DNA of 64,000 bases from contig JARFXO010000004.1 in the NCBI GenBank assembly GCA_029194665.1, positions 124,001-188,000 of the forward strand, given 5' to 3'. This document shows, piece by piece, positions 35,813 through 47,064 of this stretch. The DNA is from Nitrospira sp. (GTDB lineage Bacteria > Nitrospirota > Nitrospiria > Nitrospirales > Nitrospiraceae). The notes below the pieces were generated by a model, which saw only the letters and a list, made by a program, of their open reading frames with translations, was not told where the DNA came from and did no database searches. The position numbers and the translations under genes are program-made. The stretch's first letter is position 1, and each line of letters begins with the position of its first letter.

Positions 35813-37267
35813 TCATGTTCCGATCAAACCTTTTTGCATCGTCTGGATAAGGCGGATCAACGGCGCCGGATAGAGACCGAGCCAGAACAAGCATCCGCTG
35901 AGCGCGGCGAGTACCAGACCGTCGGCGTATGAAACTTGTAGGGCTTGAGTTGTCTCTCCTGGGCGAACGTCGCGCCGCCCATCGGCGGCCATGATGACGA
36001 TCACCCGTAAATAATAGAACAGGCCGATCACACTATTGACGACGAGCAGCACGATCAGCACCCACAGGGAGGAATCGACTCCCGCGGCGATCACGTAAAA
36101 CTTCCCGACGAAGCCGGCCGTCAGCGGGATCCCCGCGAGCGACAACAACATGACGGTGAAGACGCCGGCGACCCACGGCCTGGTCCAGAACAGGGACCGG
36201 TAGTCATCTATCGCCTCGGCTTCGTCTCCCGGCTTGGACAGGACACTGACGACGCCGAACGCGCCGAGGGTTGTGATGAAATAGGCGGTCAGATAGAACG
36301 TCACCGCTTCCACCGCCAAAGGACCGGCGGCCAGAAACGCGACCAACAGATACCCGAGATGAGCGATCGACGAATAGGCGAGCAGTCGCTTGATGTTGCT
36401 CTGCAGCAATGCCAGCAGATTGCCCGCGAACATGGACAGGGTTGCGATTCCCGCCATTGCCCACCAGAGCATCTCGGAGCGAAAGGCCGCGATCTCGACG
36501 AAGTACCGAAGCAACAGGGCAACCATGGCGCCTTTCGAGACGGTCGCGACAAAGGCCGTTACAGGAGCCGGTGCGCCCTGGTACACATCCGGCGCCCACA
36601 TATGGAACGGCACTACGGCCAGCTTGAAGCCCACCCCGGTCATGATCATCACCAGACCGACAAGGAACGTTGAAGGAAACTCGACCGAGCCGGCCAACAA
36701 GGCTGCGGTGCGGGCAAATTCCATCGTACCGGACTGGAAGTAGATCAGGGCCATCCCGAACAATAGGAATGCCGAGGAGGTGCCAGATAGGATCAAGTAC
36801 TTGATTCCGGCTTCGAGCGGACGGCCGTCGGTGCGTATATACGCAATGAGGACGTACAGAGACACGCTGAGCAACTCCAGTCCGAGAAAGAAGGAGGCGA
36901 AATGTGACGCGGCCGCCAACGTCATGGCTCCCAGGGTCGCGAACAGCAGGAGCGCGTAGAATTCCTCTCGCTGCCCCTCTTGCTTCTCAAGATAACCGTA
37001 GGACAGGATCGTCACGGCGAGGCTCGCGACCAGAATGAGCCCGGCGTAAAAGAGCGCGTAGGAGTCCATGATGAGCAGCGGTGTGACCGGACGAGGCGCG
37101 ACTCCGGCCGCAACGAGGAGCGTGAGGAACGCCACGGTCAATCCCAGCGAGGTCACGACCGCGACAAGCGCGTGATCGCGATGAAACGCCGCGAGCAGCA
37201 GCACGACCAGCGACGACAGTGCCGTCACCAGGAGCGGAAGCAGGGCGATGAAATCTTCCAGGGTCAT
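35813..37267 (-). CDS. nuoN: NADH-quinone oxidoreductase subunit N
   Basis: NuoN is an antiporter-like proton-pumping subunit of the complex I membrane arm. The 484-residue protein is almost entirely hydrophobic, with about 14 predicted helices. The conserved centre shows FKLAVVPFHMWAPDVYQGAP, and the discontinuous-helix regions and key Lys/Glu positions appear preserved. It is the last gene of the nuo operon, 3 bp after nuoM. Confidence 0.95.
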   Translation of the reverse strand: MTLEDFIALLPLLVTALSSLVVLLLAAFHRDHALVAVVTSLGLTVAFLTLLVAAGVAPRPVTPLLIMDSYALFYAGLILVASLAVTILSYGYLEKQEGQREEFYALLLFATLGAMTLAAASHFASFFLGLELLSVSLYVLIAYIRTDGRPLEAGIKYLILSGTSSAFLLFGMALIYFQSGTMEFARTAALLAGSVEFPSTFLVGLVMIMTGVGFKLAVVPFHMWAPDVYQGAPAPVTAFVATVSKGAMVALLLRYFVEIAAFRSEMLWWAMAGIATLSMFAGNLLALLQSNIKRLLAYSSIAHLGYLLVAFLAAGPLAVEAVTFYLTAYFITTLGAFGVVSVLSKPGDEAEAIDDYRSLFWTRPWVAGVFTVMLLSLAGIPLTAGFVGKFYVIAAGVDSSLWVLIVLLVVNSVIGLFYYLRVIVIMAADGRRDVRPGETTQALQVSYADGLVLAALSGCLFWLGLYPAPLIRLIQTMQKGLIGT

Positions 37268-37270
37268 GCG

Positions 37271-38773
37271 TTATCCCTTCGAGACGACGGCGATCACCTC
37301 GCCGAACCCACGCAGGTTCTGGAGAGTCTGACCTGCAGCGTCGAGGACCGGCTGTGGATAGAGCCCCAACCAGACTTGCACGGCGATCATGGCGCTCAAT
37401 GTGACCAGGTAACGGGTCGAGAGATCCGGTGCCGTCCAGCTTTCGTTGGCCGAACCGTGAAACGTCCGCTGAATGAGCGCCAAGGAGTAGATGACGGCGG
37501 CCACCAGCCCCAAGGCGGCGAACAGGGTCATGAGTACATTGACTCGATAGCTCCCCAGTAGCACCAGAAACTCGCCGATGAAGTTTCCCGATCCGGGCAG
37601 CCCCAGGGAGGCGATCGCAAACACGAGCGTGATGGCGCCGAATCTAGGAAGGATCGCCCATAGGCCACCCATGCGTCGCATGTCGCGGGTACCCAGACGC
37701 TCCTGCAGCGCGCCCACCAGGATGAACAGGGCGCCGGTCGTGATCCCATGGGCGAGCATCTGCATGACCGCTCCTTCCAGCGCGATGGCGTTCCAGGAAA
37801 AGATGCCGAGGAGCACGAATCCCAAGTGGCTGACGCTGCTGTAGGCGACGAGTCGCTTGAGATCGGTTTGCGCGAAAGCCAACAGCGCTCCATAAAGAAT
37901 TCCGACCACGCCCAACGCCATTGCGACCGGCGCGAACGCCTGAGCAGCTGCGGGAAAAAGCGGCACAGCGAATCGGATCAAGCCGTAGGCGCCGGTCTTC
38001 AACAGAAGTCCCGCAAGAATCACGCTTCCGCCGGTCGGCGCTTCGGTATGTGCGTCGGGAAGCCATGCGTGGAACGGCACGGCCGGGAGTTTCACTGCGA
38101 AGGCGGCGAAGAATCCCAACATCAACCACAGGGCCACGGTTTGGTCCATCGTGGTACCGAGCAATTGCTGATAGTCGAACGTCACCACGCCGGTCTGCTG
38201 AGCATGGATGAACGTCAGACCTAACATGGCGATGAGCATCAGCAGGCTGCCGGCCTGCGTGAAGAGGAAAAATTTGACGGCCGCATACACACGATGCTCG
38301 TGGCCCCAAACACTGATCAAAAAATACATGGGCACCAGCATCACTTCCCAGAAGACGAAAAACAGAAACAGGTCCATGGCTAGGAAGACACCGAGCACGC
38401 CGGCCAAGACCCACAGTAAATTGAAGTAAAAAAAACCGGTGCGTTCCCGAATCTCGGTCCAGGAGGCCACCACCGCCGTGATGCCGAGAAAAATGGTCAA
38501 GAGCACCAGGAGCAGGCTGAGACCGTCCAACGCGAGATGAAAGGTGATACCGAACCGAGGGATCCAGGGTGCGCTCAGGTCGGCAAGCCAGACTCCTTGG
38601 TTCGAGATCGACAGGTGGGCTTCTCGCTCAGCCCAGAGGATGAGCGCCAGGATAAGATCGATCGCCAACGCACCCAGCGCGATCCAACGTGGCCACTGCG
38701 ATCCATGCCGGTCGAGCAGCCAGGCAACCAGGCCCGCCACAAGCAAAAGGACAATGAGCCAGACAAGGATCAT
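37271..38773 (-). CDS. nuoM: NADH-quinone oxidoreductase subunit M
   Basis: NuoM is the middle antiporter-like subunit of the membrane arm. From the ATG at 38773, overlapping the nuoL stop (ATGA), it has 500 residues and about 14 helices. Typical parts are FFVFWEVMLVPMYFLISVWG, VKLPAVPFHAWLPDAHTEAP and AYSSVSHLGFVLLGIFSW. The frame is open further upstream inside nuoL, but that extension is not NuoM-like. Confidence 0.95.
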   Translation of the reverse strand: MILVWLIVLLLVAGLVAWLLDRHGSQWPRWIALGALAIDLILALILWAEREAHLSISNQGVWLADLSAPWIPRFGITFHLALDGLSLLLVLLTIFLGITAVVASWTEIRERTGFFYFNLLWVLAGVLGVFLAMDLFLFFVFWEVMLVPMYFLISVWGHEHRVYAAVKFFLFTQAGSLLMLIAMLGLTFIHAQQTGVVTFDYQQLLGTTMDQTVALWLMLGFFAAFAVKLPAVPFHAWLPDAHTEAPTGGSVILAGLLLKTGAYGLIRFAVPLFPAAAQAFAPVAMALGVVGILYGALLAFAQTDLKRLVAYSSVSHLGFVLLGIFSWNAIALEGAVMQMLAHGITTGALFILVGALQERLGTRDMRRMGGLWAILPRFGAITLVFAIASLGLPGSGNFIGEFLVLLGSYRVNVLMTLFAALGLVAAVIYSLALIQRTFHGSANESWTAPDLSTRYLVTLSAMIAVQVWLGLYPQPVLDAAGQTLQNLRGFGEVIAVVSKG

Positions 38774-40710
38774 GAGAGTACCATCAAGGCGACGATCACG
38801 ACCGAGCCGGCGGCGAGGACCGCCGCATACCAACGAACCTGTCCCGTTTGTGTCCGGTGGAGCGCGGCAAAAAATTGCCGGATCAACCAGGCCAGACCTC
38901 CGTAGACTCGATCGATCAGATCGTCCTTGTTCGCCTGCGCCACCCAGAGGAAGGGACGGACGAACCATGTGTCGTACAGACGATCGAAACCCCAGCCCTC
39001 GATCCAAAATCGGGACAGGGTGCTTCCCCAGGCTGTCCCAGTCACCGTCGTGACTAGGTCTGGACGACGCAAGAACAGAACGTATGCGACGACGGTCCCG
39101 AGCAAGGCGGCGAGCATCGTCACGACCTGTAACGCCGATTCAGTCGTGATCGAAGCCGTCGTCTCAAAGGAGGGGAGAGCCGGGCTCACGAACTCGCTGA
39201 ACAGGGACACATCACCGAGAACCCTCGGTACTTCCAGGAATCCGGCGATCAGCGAACCTGCCGCAAGCACGATCAGCGGACCCTCCACCATCGAGCCGGG
39301 TCTTGAGCCGACTTCCGTCTTGGCCTCTCCGAAGAAGACGTTGAACACCAGACGAAAACTGTAAAGAGCCGTGAGGAACGCTCCGATCACGCCGATGCTC
39401 CAGAGCCAGGGACTTCCGAGCGGCGAAGCCCAGGCCTCCCACAGAATCCAGTCTTTGCTGTAGAAACCGGCGGTCACCAACGGAAACCCGGCCAGTGAGG
39501 CAGCGCCGATGAGGAACGTCCAGAAGGTCACAGGTAGCCGGTGCCGCAAGCCGCCCATTCTGTAGATGTCATGTTCTTCGTGGAGACTCTGGATCACGGC
39601 GCCGGCCGCCAAAAACAACAGGGCCTTGAAGAACGCATGGGTGGTGAAATGAAAGAGTGCCGCCCCCCAGGCTCCGACCCCGAGCGCGAGAAACATGTAG
39701 CCGATCTGGCTGATCGTCGAGTAGGCCAGCACGCGCTTGATGTCTCGCTGCACCAGAGCGCTGCAGGCGGCCAGCAAGAGCGTCAGGGCGCCGATCACGG
39801 CCACGGCGGTCTGTGCAGTCGGTGCCAGACTGTACAGGACGTGGGTACGTGCGATGAGATACATGCCCGCGGTCACCATGGTGGCAGCATGGATGAGCGC
39901 GCTCACCGGTGTCGGGCCTGCCATGGCATCCGGAAGCCAGGTTTGCAGCGGGAGCTGCGCCGATTTGCCGACCGCCCCACCGAGCAGCAAGAAGGCCGCG
40001 ATCGCAGCGAGGCTTGAGCCGACCGGCCATTGTTCGGCCGCGCGCGCCATGAGATCCTGAATGTTGAACGTGCCGAGATGCGTGAACAGCAGGAACAGCC
40101 CGATCGCCAACGCGACGTCGCCGAGTCTGGTCACGATAAAGGCTTTCTGCGCCGCCGCGCCGTTGGCCGGGTCGCGATACCAGAACCCGATCAACAAGTA
40201 ACTGCAGAGCCCCACTCCTTCCCAGCCGAGGTATAAGAGCAACAGATTGTCGGCCAGCACTAATGTCAGCATCGAGACGACGAATAGGTTCATGTAAGCG
40301 AAGAAGCGGCGGTATCCGCTGTCGGCTTCACCCGCCCGCCCCAAGCCGTCCGAGACCGGCTCCTTCCCATGGTCGATCATGAACTCGGCCGAATACAGAT
40401 GAATGAGGAAGCCGACCAGGGTGATGACCAGCATCATCACCAACGACAGTGGGTCCAAGTAGAAGCCGATGGCCGGGCCGAAGCCGGAGACATGGAGCCA
40501 GGTCCACAATATTTGATTGTAGGATCGACCAGGCGTTCCCGATAACCCGATGAAGGCTGATCCGACGAATCCGGCCACGGCAAACGACAGGCCCACCGAG
40601 CCGACTCCGATCAGTGCGATCGTCTTTCTCGAGAACCATCCGCCGGCCACGGTCAAGGCCAGGAATCCGAGGAGAGGAAGCGTCGGGACCAACCAGAGCA
40701 GATCGAGCAT
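38770..40710 (-). CDS. nuoL: NADH-quinone oxidoreductase subunit L
   Basis: NuoL is the distal antiporter-like subunit with the long lateral helix. From the ATG at 40710 it has 646 residues. The proton-channel region shows GKSAQLPLQTWLPDAMAGPT and AYSTISQIGYMFLALGVGAW. The C-terminal part contains the long amphipathic helix and a last membrane anchor (VIVALMVLS). It starts 1 bp after the nuoK stop. Confidence 0.95.
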   Translation of the reverse strand: MLDLLWLVPTLPLLGFLALTVAGGWFSRKTIALIGVGSVGLSFAVAGFVGSAFIGLSGTPGRSYNQILWTWLHVSGFGPAIGFYLDPLSLVMMLVITLVGFLIHLYSAEFMIDHGKEPVSDGLGRAGEADSGYRRFFAYMNLFVVSMLTLVLADNLLLLYLGWEGVGLCSYLLIGFWYRDPANGAAAQKAFIVTRLGDVALAIGLFLLFTHLGTFNIQDLMARAAEQWPVGSSLAAIAAFLLLGGAVGKSAQLPLQTWLPDAMAGPTPVSALIHAATMVTAGMYLIARTHVLYSLAPTAQTAVAVIGALTLLLAACSALVQRDIKRVLAYSTISQIGYMFLALGVGAWGAALFHFTTHAFFKALLFLAAGAVIQSLHEEHDIYRMGGLRHRLPVTFWTFLIGAASLAGFPLVTAGFYSKDWILWEAWASPLGSPWLWSIGVIGAFLTALYSFRLVFNVFFGEAKTEVGSRPGSMVEGPLIVLAAGSLIAGFLEVPRVLGDVSLFSEFVSPALPSFETTASITTESALQVVTMLAALLGTVVAYVLFLRRPDLVTTVTGTAWGSTLSRFWIEGWGFDRLYDTWFVRPFLWVAQANKDDLIDRVYGGLAWLIRQFFAALHRTQTGQVRWYAAVLAAGSVVIVALMVLS

Positions 40711-40711
40711 A

Positions 40712-41041
40712 TCAGCCCCACAGGCGGGACATCGCGTCGGCATCGAGCGTCTGGAACTGCCGGTAGAGCTGAAGCACCAGTGCCAGACCGACAGACACCT
40801 CCGCCGCCGCCAATGTCAAGATAAAGAGAAACATGACCTGCCCATCCGCTTGCCCCCAGTGAGCGCCCGCCACGATGAACGCCAGCCCGGCGGCGTTCAA
40901 CATGATTTCAACCGACATCAACATGAAGATGAGGTTTCGTCTGACCAGGAGCCCGATCAGTCCGAAGGCAAACAACACCCCCGCCAGCAACATGCCCTGG
41001 GCCAGTGGAATCGACAGAGACTCAGCGTTCATCTCAGGCAT
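40712..41041 (-). CDS. nuoK: NADH-quinone oxidoreductase subunit K
   Basis: NuoK is a small three-helix membrane-arm subunit. The 109-residue protein shows [20 protein letters not shown], with the conserved Glu of the second helix, and [20 protein letters not shown], with the second Glu in helix three. Both are needed for proton translocation in homologues. It overlaps nuoJ by 8 bp from this start; a second ATG at 41032 would avoid the overlap. Confidence 0.93.
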   Translation of the reverse strand: MPEMNAESLSIPLAQGMLLAGVLFAFGLIGLLVRRNLIFMLMSVEIMLNAAGLAFIVAGAHWGQADGQVMFLFILTLAAAEVSVGLALVLQLYRQFQTLDADAMSRLWG

Positions 41042-41540
41042 TTTCGCTCTTCAGCTGTCGTCCCACATGATAGGCGCCGACTAGCCCAGGCAGCAGGAGC
41101 ATGGAGGCCAGCTCGACTCCGACCAGGTAGGGACCAAGCAGCACGACGCTCACCTGTTTGGGAGCCTGAACCGTGATACCGCCGGCCTGACTCAGGATTC
41201 CGGAACCGAACAGATAGAGCAATTCTACGAGGAGGGTCGCCGACAGGATCGATGGCCCGATCCATATCCTCGGCGTGAGCCAGCCCGCTTCCTGCTCGAT
41301 CGCCCGACGTCCGAGATTCAGCATCATGACCACGAAGACGAACAGGACCATGATTGCCCCGGCGTAAATAATGATCTCCAACATGGCGATGAACGGCGCG
41401 CCGAGGATGAAGAAAACCACGGCCACGGCTAGAAAGGACACGATCAAGTACAACAGCGCGTGCACCGCGTTCAAACTGGTGATGACAAGGCCGGTCGAAA
41501 CCGCCGCCACCAGCGATGCCAGATAGAATGCGCCCGTCAT
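41034..41540 (-). CDS. nuoJ: NADH-quinone oxidoreductase subunit J
   Basis: NuoJ is a five-helix membrane-arm subunit. The 168-residue protein contains [20 protein letters not shown], the helix with the pi-bulge that couples quinone reduction to pumping. The N-terminal [20 protein letters not shown] is also typical. It overlaps nuoI by 4 bp and nuoK by 8 bp. Confidence 0.94.
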   Translation of the reverse strand: MTGAFYLASLVAAVSTGLVITSLNAVHALLYLIVSFLAVAVVFFILGAPFIAMLEIIIYAGAIMVLFVFVVMMLNLGRRAIEQEAGWLTPRIWIGPSILSATLLVELLYLFGSGILSQAGGITVQAPKQVSVVLLGPYLVGVELASMLLLPGLVGAYHVGRQLKSENA

Positions 41541-42052
41541 GGCATCAGGCTCCGTAGATCAGTGGGCGAAGCCTCGTGCTCGGCCTCGCCCTTATCCTTC
41601 CCGCCGATCCGGAGGCCGGAGACGCGGTAAAAGTTGTAGTCCGGATATTTGCCTGTTCCGCTGATCAAGAGATGCTCCTTCTCGTACACGAGGTTCCGTC
41701 GGTCGTGCTCGCTCATTTCGAAGTCGGTGGTGAGCTGGATGGCATAGGTCGGACAGGCTTCCTCGCAGTACCCGCAGAAAATGCAGCGGGAAAAGTTGAT
41801 GCGGAACCAGGCCGGATAGCGACGGCCATGCTCGTCTTCCGTTGCCTGGAGCGCGATGCAGTCCACCGGACAAGCGACCGAGCAGAGATAACAGCCGACG
41901 CAGCGCTCCTCTCCGTCCGGATCGCGTGACAAAATAATCCGCCCTCTCCATCGCGGCGGCAGGTACGGCTTCACGTCCGGATACTGAATGGTCACAGGAC
42001 GCCTGAACGCATGAAGAAAGACCAGCCAGATCCCTTTCAACAGTTTCAGCAT
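41537..42052 (-). CDS. nuoI: NADH-quinone oxidoreductase subunit I
   Basis: NuoI holds the two [4Fe-4S] clusters N6a and N6b that pass electrons to NuoB. From the ATG at 42052 the protein has 171 residues. Both ferredoxin motifs are complete, [15 protein letters not shown] and [15 protein letters not shown]. The N-terminal amphipathic helix ([16 protein letters not shown]) docks on the membrane arm. It follows nuoH by 8 bp. Confidence 0.95.
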   Translation of the reverse strand: MLKLLKGIWLVFLHAFRRPVTIQYPDVKPYLPPRWRGRIILSRDPDGEERCVGCYLCSVACPVDCIALQATEDEHGRRYPAWFRINFSRCIFCGYCEEACPTYAIQLTTDFEMSEHDRRNLVYEKEHLLISGTGKYPDYNFYRVSGLRIGGKDKGEAEHEASPTDLRSLMP

Positions 42053-42060
42053 GTCGAGAC

Positions 42061-43023
42061 TCACTCCGGCGGATGACCGATCAACACCAGTGCACCTGTG
42101 ACCGCAAGATTCACCAAAGCCAGCGGCAGCATGACCTTCCAGCCGAACCCCATGAGCTGATCGAACCGCAGACGCGGGAGCGCGGCCCGCAGCAAGATAA
42201 ACAGACAAATGAAGAGGAAGGTCTTGATCGAGAACCAGACCACCGGCGGCAGCCAGGGTCCTTGCCAGCCCCCGAAGAACAGCACCGTGATCATGGCTGA
42301 AATCAGGATGATGCCGAGATACTCTCCCACGAAGAACATGCCGAACTTCATGCCGGAATATTCCGTATGAAATCCGGCCACCAGTTCGGCCTCGGCCTCA
42401 GGGATATCGAACGGGATCCGTTTGGTTTCGGCCAAGCCGGCGATCAAAAAAATGACGAAGCCCAAAATCTGAGGGATGCAGAACCAGACGCCTTGCTGAG
42501 CTTTTACGATGTCCTGAAGACTAAACGATCCGGCCAGCATCACGACCCCCATGAGCGACAGGCCCATGAAGACCTCGTAACTCAGCATTTGGGCCGAGGC
42601 ACGGAGCCCACCCAGCAGCGAGTACTTGTTGTTCGAAGCCCAGCCGGCGAGCACGACACTGTAGGCAGACAGGGAGGACATGGCCAGAAAGAACAGGAGC
42701 CCAACGTTCAGATCGGCCACGATGATCGACGGCGTAAACGGTACGACGGCGAAGGACATGAGGATCGTGACGATGATCACGGCGGGTGCGATTACGAATA
42801 CGGCTTTGTCGGCGAATGGCGGCACCCAATCTTCTTTCATGAAGATCTTGATCATGTCGGCCACCACCTGGAGCAAGCCGAACGGGCCGACGCGGTTCGG
42901 GCCGTAACGTTCTTGCCAGAAGCCCAAGAGTCGTCGCTCCAGCCAGATCAACAGAGCGCTGAGAGTCAAGAGCGTGACCAGCACACCGATGACAATCAGT
43001 AGCTTCGAGGCGGTCTCGTTCAT
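42061..43023 (-). CDS. nuoH: NADH-quinone oxidoreductase subunit H
   Basis: NuoH anchors the membrane arm to the peripheral arm and forms part of the quinone chamber. From the ATG at 43023, overlapping the nuoG stop, it has 320 residues and eight helices. The quinone-site loops show [20 protein letters not shown] and [20 protein letters not shown], and the end shows [20 protein letters not shown]. The upstream extension inside nuoG is not part of the protein. Confidence 0.95.
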   Translation of the reverse strand: MNETASKLLIVIGVLVTLLTLSALLIWLERRLLGFWQERYGPNRVGPFGLLQVVADMIKIFMKEDWVPPFADKAVFVIAPAVIIVTILMSFAVVPFTPSIIVADLNVGLLFFLAMSSLSAYSVVLAGWASNNKYSLLGGLRASAQMLSYEVFMGLSLMGVVMLAGSFSLQDIVKAQQGVWFCIPQILGFVIFLIAGLAETKRIPFDIPEAEAELVAGFHTEYSGMKFGMFFVGEYLGIILISAMITVLFFGGWQGPWLPPVVWFSIKTFLFICLFILLRAALPRLRFDQLMGFGWKVMLPLALVNLAVTGALVLIGHPPE

Positions 43024-45749
43024 GACTCCACCGCTCGAACGATCGAGCTCCATGTCGGGAGAACGGTATCGGTGAAGCCGGGAACGATGGCCAACGCCGC
43101 GGTTCCGCGAGGAACCGCGGTCCCTAGCTTCAACGGTAAACGGTGCAATCGGTCGTCGATCGTGAATTCCGCCCACTCCCCGGACTTCACTCGAAGTCTT
43201 GCCGCATCGTCGGGGTGCAGCATCAAGACCGGTTGTGAAATTCGTTCGGTCATGACGGAGGCGCGCGCGCTCAGCTCCTCGCTGCCGAAAATCTGATACC
43301 AGGGCAGAATCAGCCAGCCGTCGTCTCGACTCTGAAACGGCATCGGCACGTCGGTGAAATACGTCACCGTTGTCTTGCCGGACGAATCGATCAACTGAAC
43401 GCCCGGCATCTCCTGTCGCAAGGGTCCGCCGACTTCACTCTGAAATTTGTTCAACGCCTGGACCGAATTCCAGCCGGGGGTCCAGTAGTGAGTGATGAGC
43501 GAGGAAGGCGGTTGGCCCAAGTACCCTTCCATCGAGAAGGCCAGCGGAGAATCGGAGTCCTTGACCGGTTTGGGTTCGTGCATCATTAACGGAGCATGCA
43601 TAGTTGTTCGTCCCGTGAAACGAGGCGTCTGTCGCGGGAGTTTTTGACCGACCATTCTGAATTTTTCCGGCGGAGTCACTTCTGTGAGGCGTTGAAACGA
43701 CGGGATCGCGTCAGCGAGAGCCAGCACGACGTCATCCAGCTTGTGCCAGCCCGCCATGTTCGATTGTCTCGGATGCTCGGACACGACTGCCAGCGCTCGT
43801 ATCCAACGCCAGCTTTCTTGAATGTCCCCCTCGGCAGGAAAGACTTGGTAGAAACGTTGGGCTCGTCCTTCGTTGTTGACGAGCGTGCCGTCCGATTCGG
43901 CGAAGGTGCCGACGGGGAGCAACGCATCGGCTTTGGACGTGGTGTCATGTTCCAGGTGATCGAGGAGAATCACTCTCGAAGCGGTCGTGAGAAATGCATC
44001 CACTGATTCGGGATCGGCCCTGCGGTATAGATCATTTTCCAGGATGAGAATCGTGTCCGCCGCGCCGTCTTTCACGACACTGAACGCATCCTCGAGGCTC
44101 TTGCCCCCCAGCATGGCAAGCCCCAGGCTGTTCGACTCCGGGAGGCAATAGCAGAGTTTCGCAGGCGTTCCTGTCTTACATAGCGCCCAGACCACGTTCG
44201 CGGCGGATTGAATCACCGGTTCGCTCTGGCAGGCGGTTCCGGAGATCACTATGGGGCGCTTCGCCTGGCGCAGGGCAGCGGCAATACGCTTCGCCAGAGA
44301 GACTATGGCGGGATTCAGAGTCGACGCCGTCGGTGACGCCTGGTCCAATTCATGCGCGATTGCAAACCCGAGACGGGCCAGATCGTCCGGCGCGCCATGA
44401 TAGGTTTCGGTCGCGACGTCCGAAAACCAGGTACTGTGTGGAGCGCCGATGAATAACGGACCAGGTCTCGCGTGAGCCGCTTCGCGCACGGCTGCGTCAT
44501 GCCAGCGTGGGATACCCAGCTTGTCGGCGAGCTGCATCGGTTGCTGACAAACCGACTGCCGCACAGCCAAAGCTAATCTCGGGGCCGTGTTGATTAGGTC
44601 TTCGCCTAAGACCAGCACCGCGTCCGCCTGCTCTACATCATGGGTAGAGGCTGAAGGCACGGGGCCGCGCCTGTGAATATCCAGGATGAGGGAAGCCAAT
44701 CCGGCATCGCGAGCAGAGACCCCGAGAGAGAACCGTTCCGGTCCGACCAGCTCGCGAAGCGCGAAATTGGATTCCAGCGAGGCACGAGGTGAGCCGATGC
44801 CGATGATGCGGGAAGGCTTGTCTGCCAGCAACAGGCCAAGCTCGCGAAGGATTAGCTCCTTGTCCATCGGGATAGTCTGGCCGTCCCGGCTTTGACGGAA
44901 CATCGGACGGCGGATTCGTCTTTCGCTATTGATGAAGCCGTAACCAAAACGCCCCCGATCACAAAGAAAATACCCGTTGACCTCGCTGTGGTACCGGTTG
45001 AGGATGCGTCGTAGCGTGCCGTAGCGTTCTCCGGCAATCGTGTTGCACCCCAGGCTGCAGTGGGCGCAAACAGACGGGGCGGTCTGCAAGTCCCATTTAC
45101 GGGTATAGTGCGGCATCAAGGTTTTGTCGTCGAACACCCCGGTCGGACAGACTTCGACCAGGTTGCCGCTGAATTCATTTTCCAGCGTGCCGTCTTCATG
45201 CCGGCCGAAGTAGACATGGTTGCGCGAGCCGAACGCATCGAAATCCCGCCCCCCCGCATAATTCCGATAAAAACGCACACAGCGATAACACTGAATACAC
45301 CGATTCATCTCATGGGTGATGAACGGTCCGAGGTTCTGATTGCGGAAGGTACGTTTGGTGAACCGATAGCGGCGGTAGGCATGGCCGGTCATCACCGTCA
45401 TGTCTTGGAGATGGCATTCGCCGCCTTCATCGCAGACCGGACAATCGTGAGGATGGTTCGCCATCATCCATTCGATGACGCTCGCGCGGAACGTTTTCGC
45501 CTCGAGATCCTCGATGGAGATGCGCGTACCATCGGTGGCCGGCGTCATGCAGGCCATGACCAGGTGCCCTTGATGGTCTCGCTCATCCCTGAATTGCTTG
45601 ACCGCGCATTGCCGGCAGGCCCCGACCGATCCCAACGCAGGATGCCAGCAGAAGTACGGCAGATTGAAGCCGAGCGAGAGGCAGGCCTGCAGGAGATTTT
45701 CGCGCTCGTCTACCTGGTAGGCACGATCATCGACGATGATACCGGCCAT
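43020..45749 (-). CDS. nuoG: NADH-quinone oxidoreductase subunit G
   Basis: NuoG is the large iron-sulfur subunit. From the ATG at 45749 it has 909 residues. The N-terminal [2Fe-2S] site shows [15 protein letters not shown]. The N5 motif [14 protein letters not shown] and the N4 motif [11 protein letters not shown] follow. CAHCSLGC with a later Cys gives the extra N7-type cluster of molybdopterin-like NuoG proteins. The rest is the degenerate molybdopterin-oxidoreductase domain. The start lies 40 bp inside nuoF and follows a GGAG. Confidence 0.93.
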   Translation of the reverse strand: MAGIIVDDRAYQVDERENLLQACLSLGFNLPYFCWHPALGSVGACRQCAVKQFRDERDHQGHLVMACMTPATDGTRISIEDLEAKTFRASVIEWMMANHPHDCPVCDEGGECHLQDMTVMTGHAYRRYRFTKRTFRNQNLGPFITHEMNRCIQCYRCVRFYRNYAGGRDFDAFGSRNHVYFGRHEDGTLENEFSGNLVEVCPTGVFDDKTLMPHYTRKWDLQTAPSVCAHCSLGCNTIAGERYGTLRRILNRYHSEVNGYFLCDRGRFGYGFINSERRIRRPMFRQSRDGQTIPMDKELILRELGLLLADKPSRIIGIGSPRASLESNFALRELVGPERFSLGVSARDAGLASLILDIHRRGPVPSASTHDVEQADAVLVLGEDLINTAPRLALAVRQSVCQQPMQLADKLGIPRWHDAAVREAAHARPGPLFIGAPHSTWFSDVATETYHGAPDDLARLGFAIAHELDQASPTASTLNPAIVSLAKRIAAALRQAKRPIVISGTACQSEPVIQSAANVVWALCKTGTPAKLCYCLPESNSLGLAMLGGKSLEDAFSVVKDGAADTILILENDLYRRADPESVDAFLTTASRVILLDHLEHDTTSKADALLPVGTFAESDGTLVNNEGRAQRFYQVFPAEGDIQESWRWIRALAVVSEHPRQSNMAGWHKLDDVVLALADAIPSFQRLTEVTPPEKFRMVGQKLPRQTPRFTGRTTMHAPLMMHEPKPVKDSDSPLAFSMEGYLGQPPSSLITHYWTPGWNSVQALNKFQSEVGGPLRQEMPGVQLIDSSGKTTVTYFTDVPMPFQSRDDGWLILPWYQIFGSEELSARASVMTERISQPVLMLHPDDAARLRVKSGEWAEFTIDDRLHRLPLKLGTAVPRGTAALAIVPGFTDTVLPTWSSIVRAVES

Positions 45750-47053
45750 GTTCTTGCTCCGTCCGCGCCATTGCGCCAATCCCGCCAGGGGCAACGTTTC
45801 TCATGGATGTGTCGCTCGAAATCGGCCCGACAATATTTTAAAAGGCTTTGCAAGGGGTCCATCGCCCCAGGCGCCAAGGCGCAGAAGGTTCGCCCCGGGG
45901 CAAGCAGCTTTGTGTGCATGGTCAGGATATCGATCTCATCCATCCTTCCCTGTCCTGCTTCCAGACTCTGGAGAATTCGTTCCGTCCAGGACAGTCCTTC
46001 CCAGCAAGGCGTGCACCAGCCACATGATTCCTGCGCAAAGAAGTGCTCCAAGTTTTGGGCGAACCCGACGGGACAGGTCTGATCGTCCAACACGATCATC
46101 GTGCCGGTTCCCATGCGGCTGCCTCCTTGCGGAATCGATTCGAAGTCCATCGGCAGATCAAGATGCTCTTCCACGAGCATCGCGGTTGAGGCGCCCCCCG
46201 GCAACAGGCCGCGGAAGGCGAACCCGTCGCGCATGCCTCCCGCATGCTCCTCCAGAATTTCACGAATCGAGGTGCCCATCGGAAGCTCCCAGGCTCCGGG
46301 CCGTTTCACGTTGCCGCTCACGCCATAAATTTTGGTCCCCCCGTCCTTTCCCCGGCTCAACTGCCTATACCACTCGATGCCGTGAGTAATAATATGAGGG
46401 ACGTTACAGAGGGTCTCCACGTTCTGGACGATCGTGGGTTTGCCCCAGAGTCCGACGATTTGCGGAAAGGGCGGTTTGGCTCGAGGGATTGCGCGCTTCC
46501 CTTCCAACGCATTGAGCAAGGCAGTCTCTTCTCCGCAGATGTACCGGCCGGCGCTGCTGTGTAAGTAGATTTCAAAGCTGAAGTCCGAGCCGAGCAGGTT
46601 ACGGCCCAAATACCCCTTGGCGCGCGCTTCCTGGATGGCCTTCCGCAGGCGGGCGGCGGCAATCCCATATTCCATGCGCAGGAAAATGTAGCCCACGTCT
46701 GCCTGGATCGCATAGGCGCTGACGATCATGCTCTCGATCATCTGGTGAGGATCGCCTTCCAGGAGTAGACGATCCTTGAATGTGCCTGGTTCCATTTCAT
46801 CGGCATTGACAACCAGATATTTGGGACGAGGTGTGTCCGGTCCCATCGGGACGAAACTCCACTTCTTGCCGGTCGGAAACCCAGCACCGCCGCGACCACG
46901 CAGGGTCGACTCGGTGACGAGCTTCTGCACTTCTTGGGGAGCCATTGTCCGCAGCGCCTTGCGCACTGCTTCGTAGCCGCCGGCCTTCTCGTATTCGGCG
47001 AGCCACAGCGGTTCAGCCTTCGGCTTGATATTGCGTGTCAGCGGCCGGTCCAT
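45710..47053 (-). CDS. nuoF: NADH-quinone oxidoreductase subunit F
   Basis: NuoF binds NADH and FMN and holds cluster N3. The 447-residue protein shows the glycine-rich loop LRGRGGAGFPTGKKW, the FMN-site stretch YICGEETALLNALEG, and the [4Fe-4S] motif ESCGWCTPCWEG with a distal Cys in TFCALAPG. The C-terminal 25 residues past FERHIHEKRC overlap the nuoG start and are longer than usual. It begins 11 bp after nuoE. Confidence 0.95.
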   Translation of the reverse strand: MDRPLTRNIKPKAEPLWLAEYEKAGGYEAVRKALRTMAPQEVQKLVTESTLRGRGGAGFPTGKKWSFVPMGPDTPRPKYLVVNADEMEPGTFKDRLLLEGDPHQMIESMIVSAYAIQADVGYIFLRMEYGIAAARLRKAIQEARAKGYLGRNLLGSDFSFEIYLHSSAGRYICGEETALLNALEGKRAIPRAKPPFPQIVGLWGKPTIVQNVETLCNVPHIITHGIEWYRQLSRGKDGGTKIYGVSGNVKRPGAWELPMGTSIREILEEHAGGMRDGFAFRGLLPGGASTAMLVEEHLDLPMDFESIPQGGSRMGTGTMIVLDDQTCPVGFAQNLEHFFAQESCGWCTPCWEGLSWTERILQSLEAGQGRMDEIDILTMHTKLLAPGRTFCALAPGAMDPLQSLLKYCRADFERHIHEKRCPWRDWRNGADGARTWPVSSSMIVPTR

Positions 47054-47064
47054 TGTTTCCTACC

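Noticed and set aside
36980-40017. Several long plus-strand frames opposite nuoN, nuoM and nuoL
   Set aside because: They arise from the high GC and biased codon use of the nuo genes; their translations are rich in Arg, Gln and His and resemble no protein.
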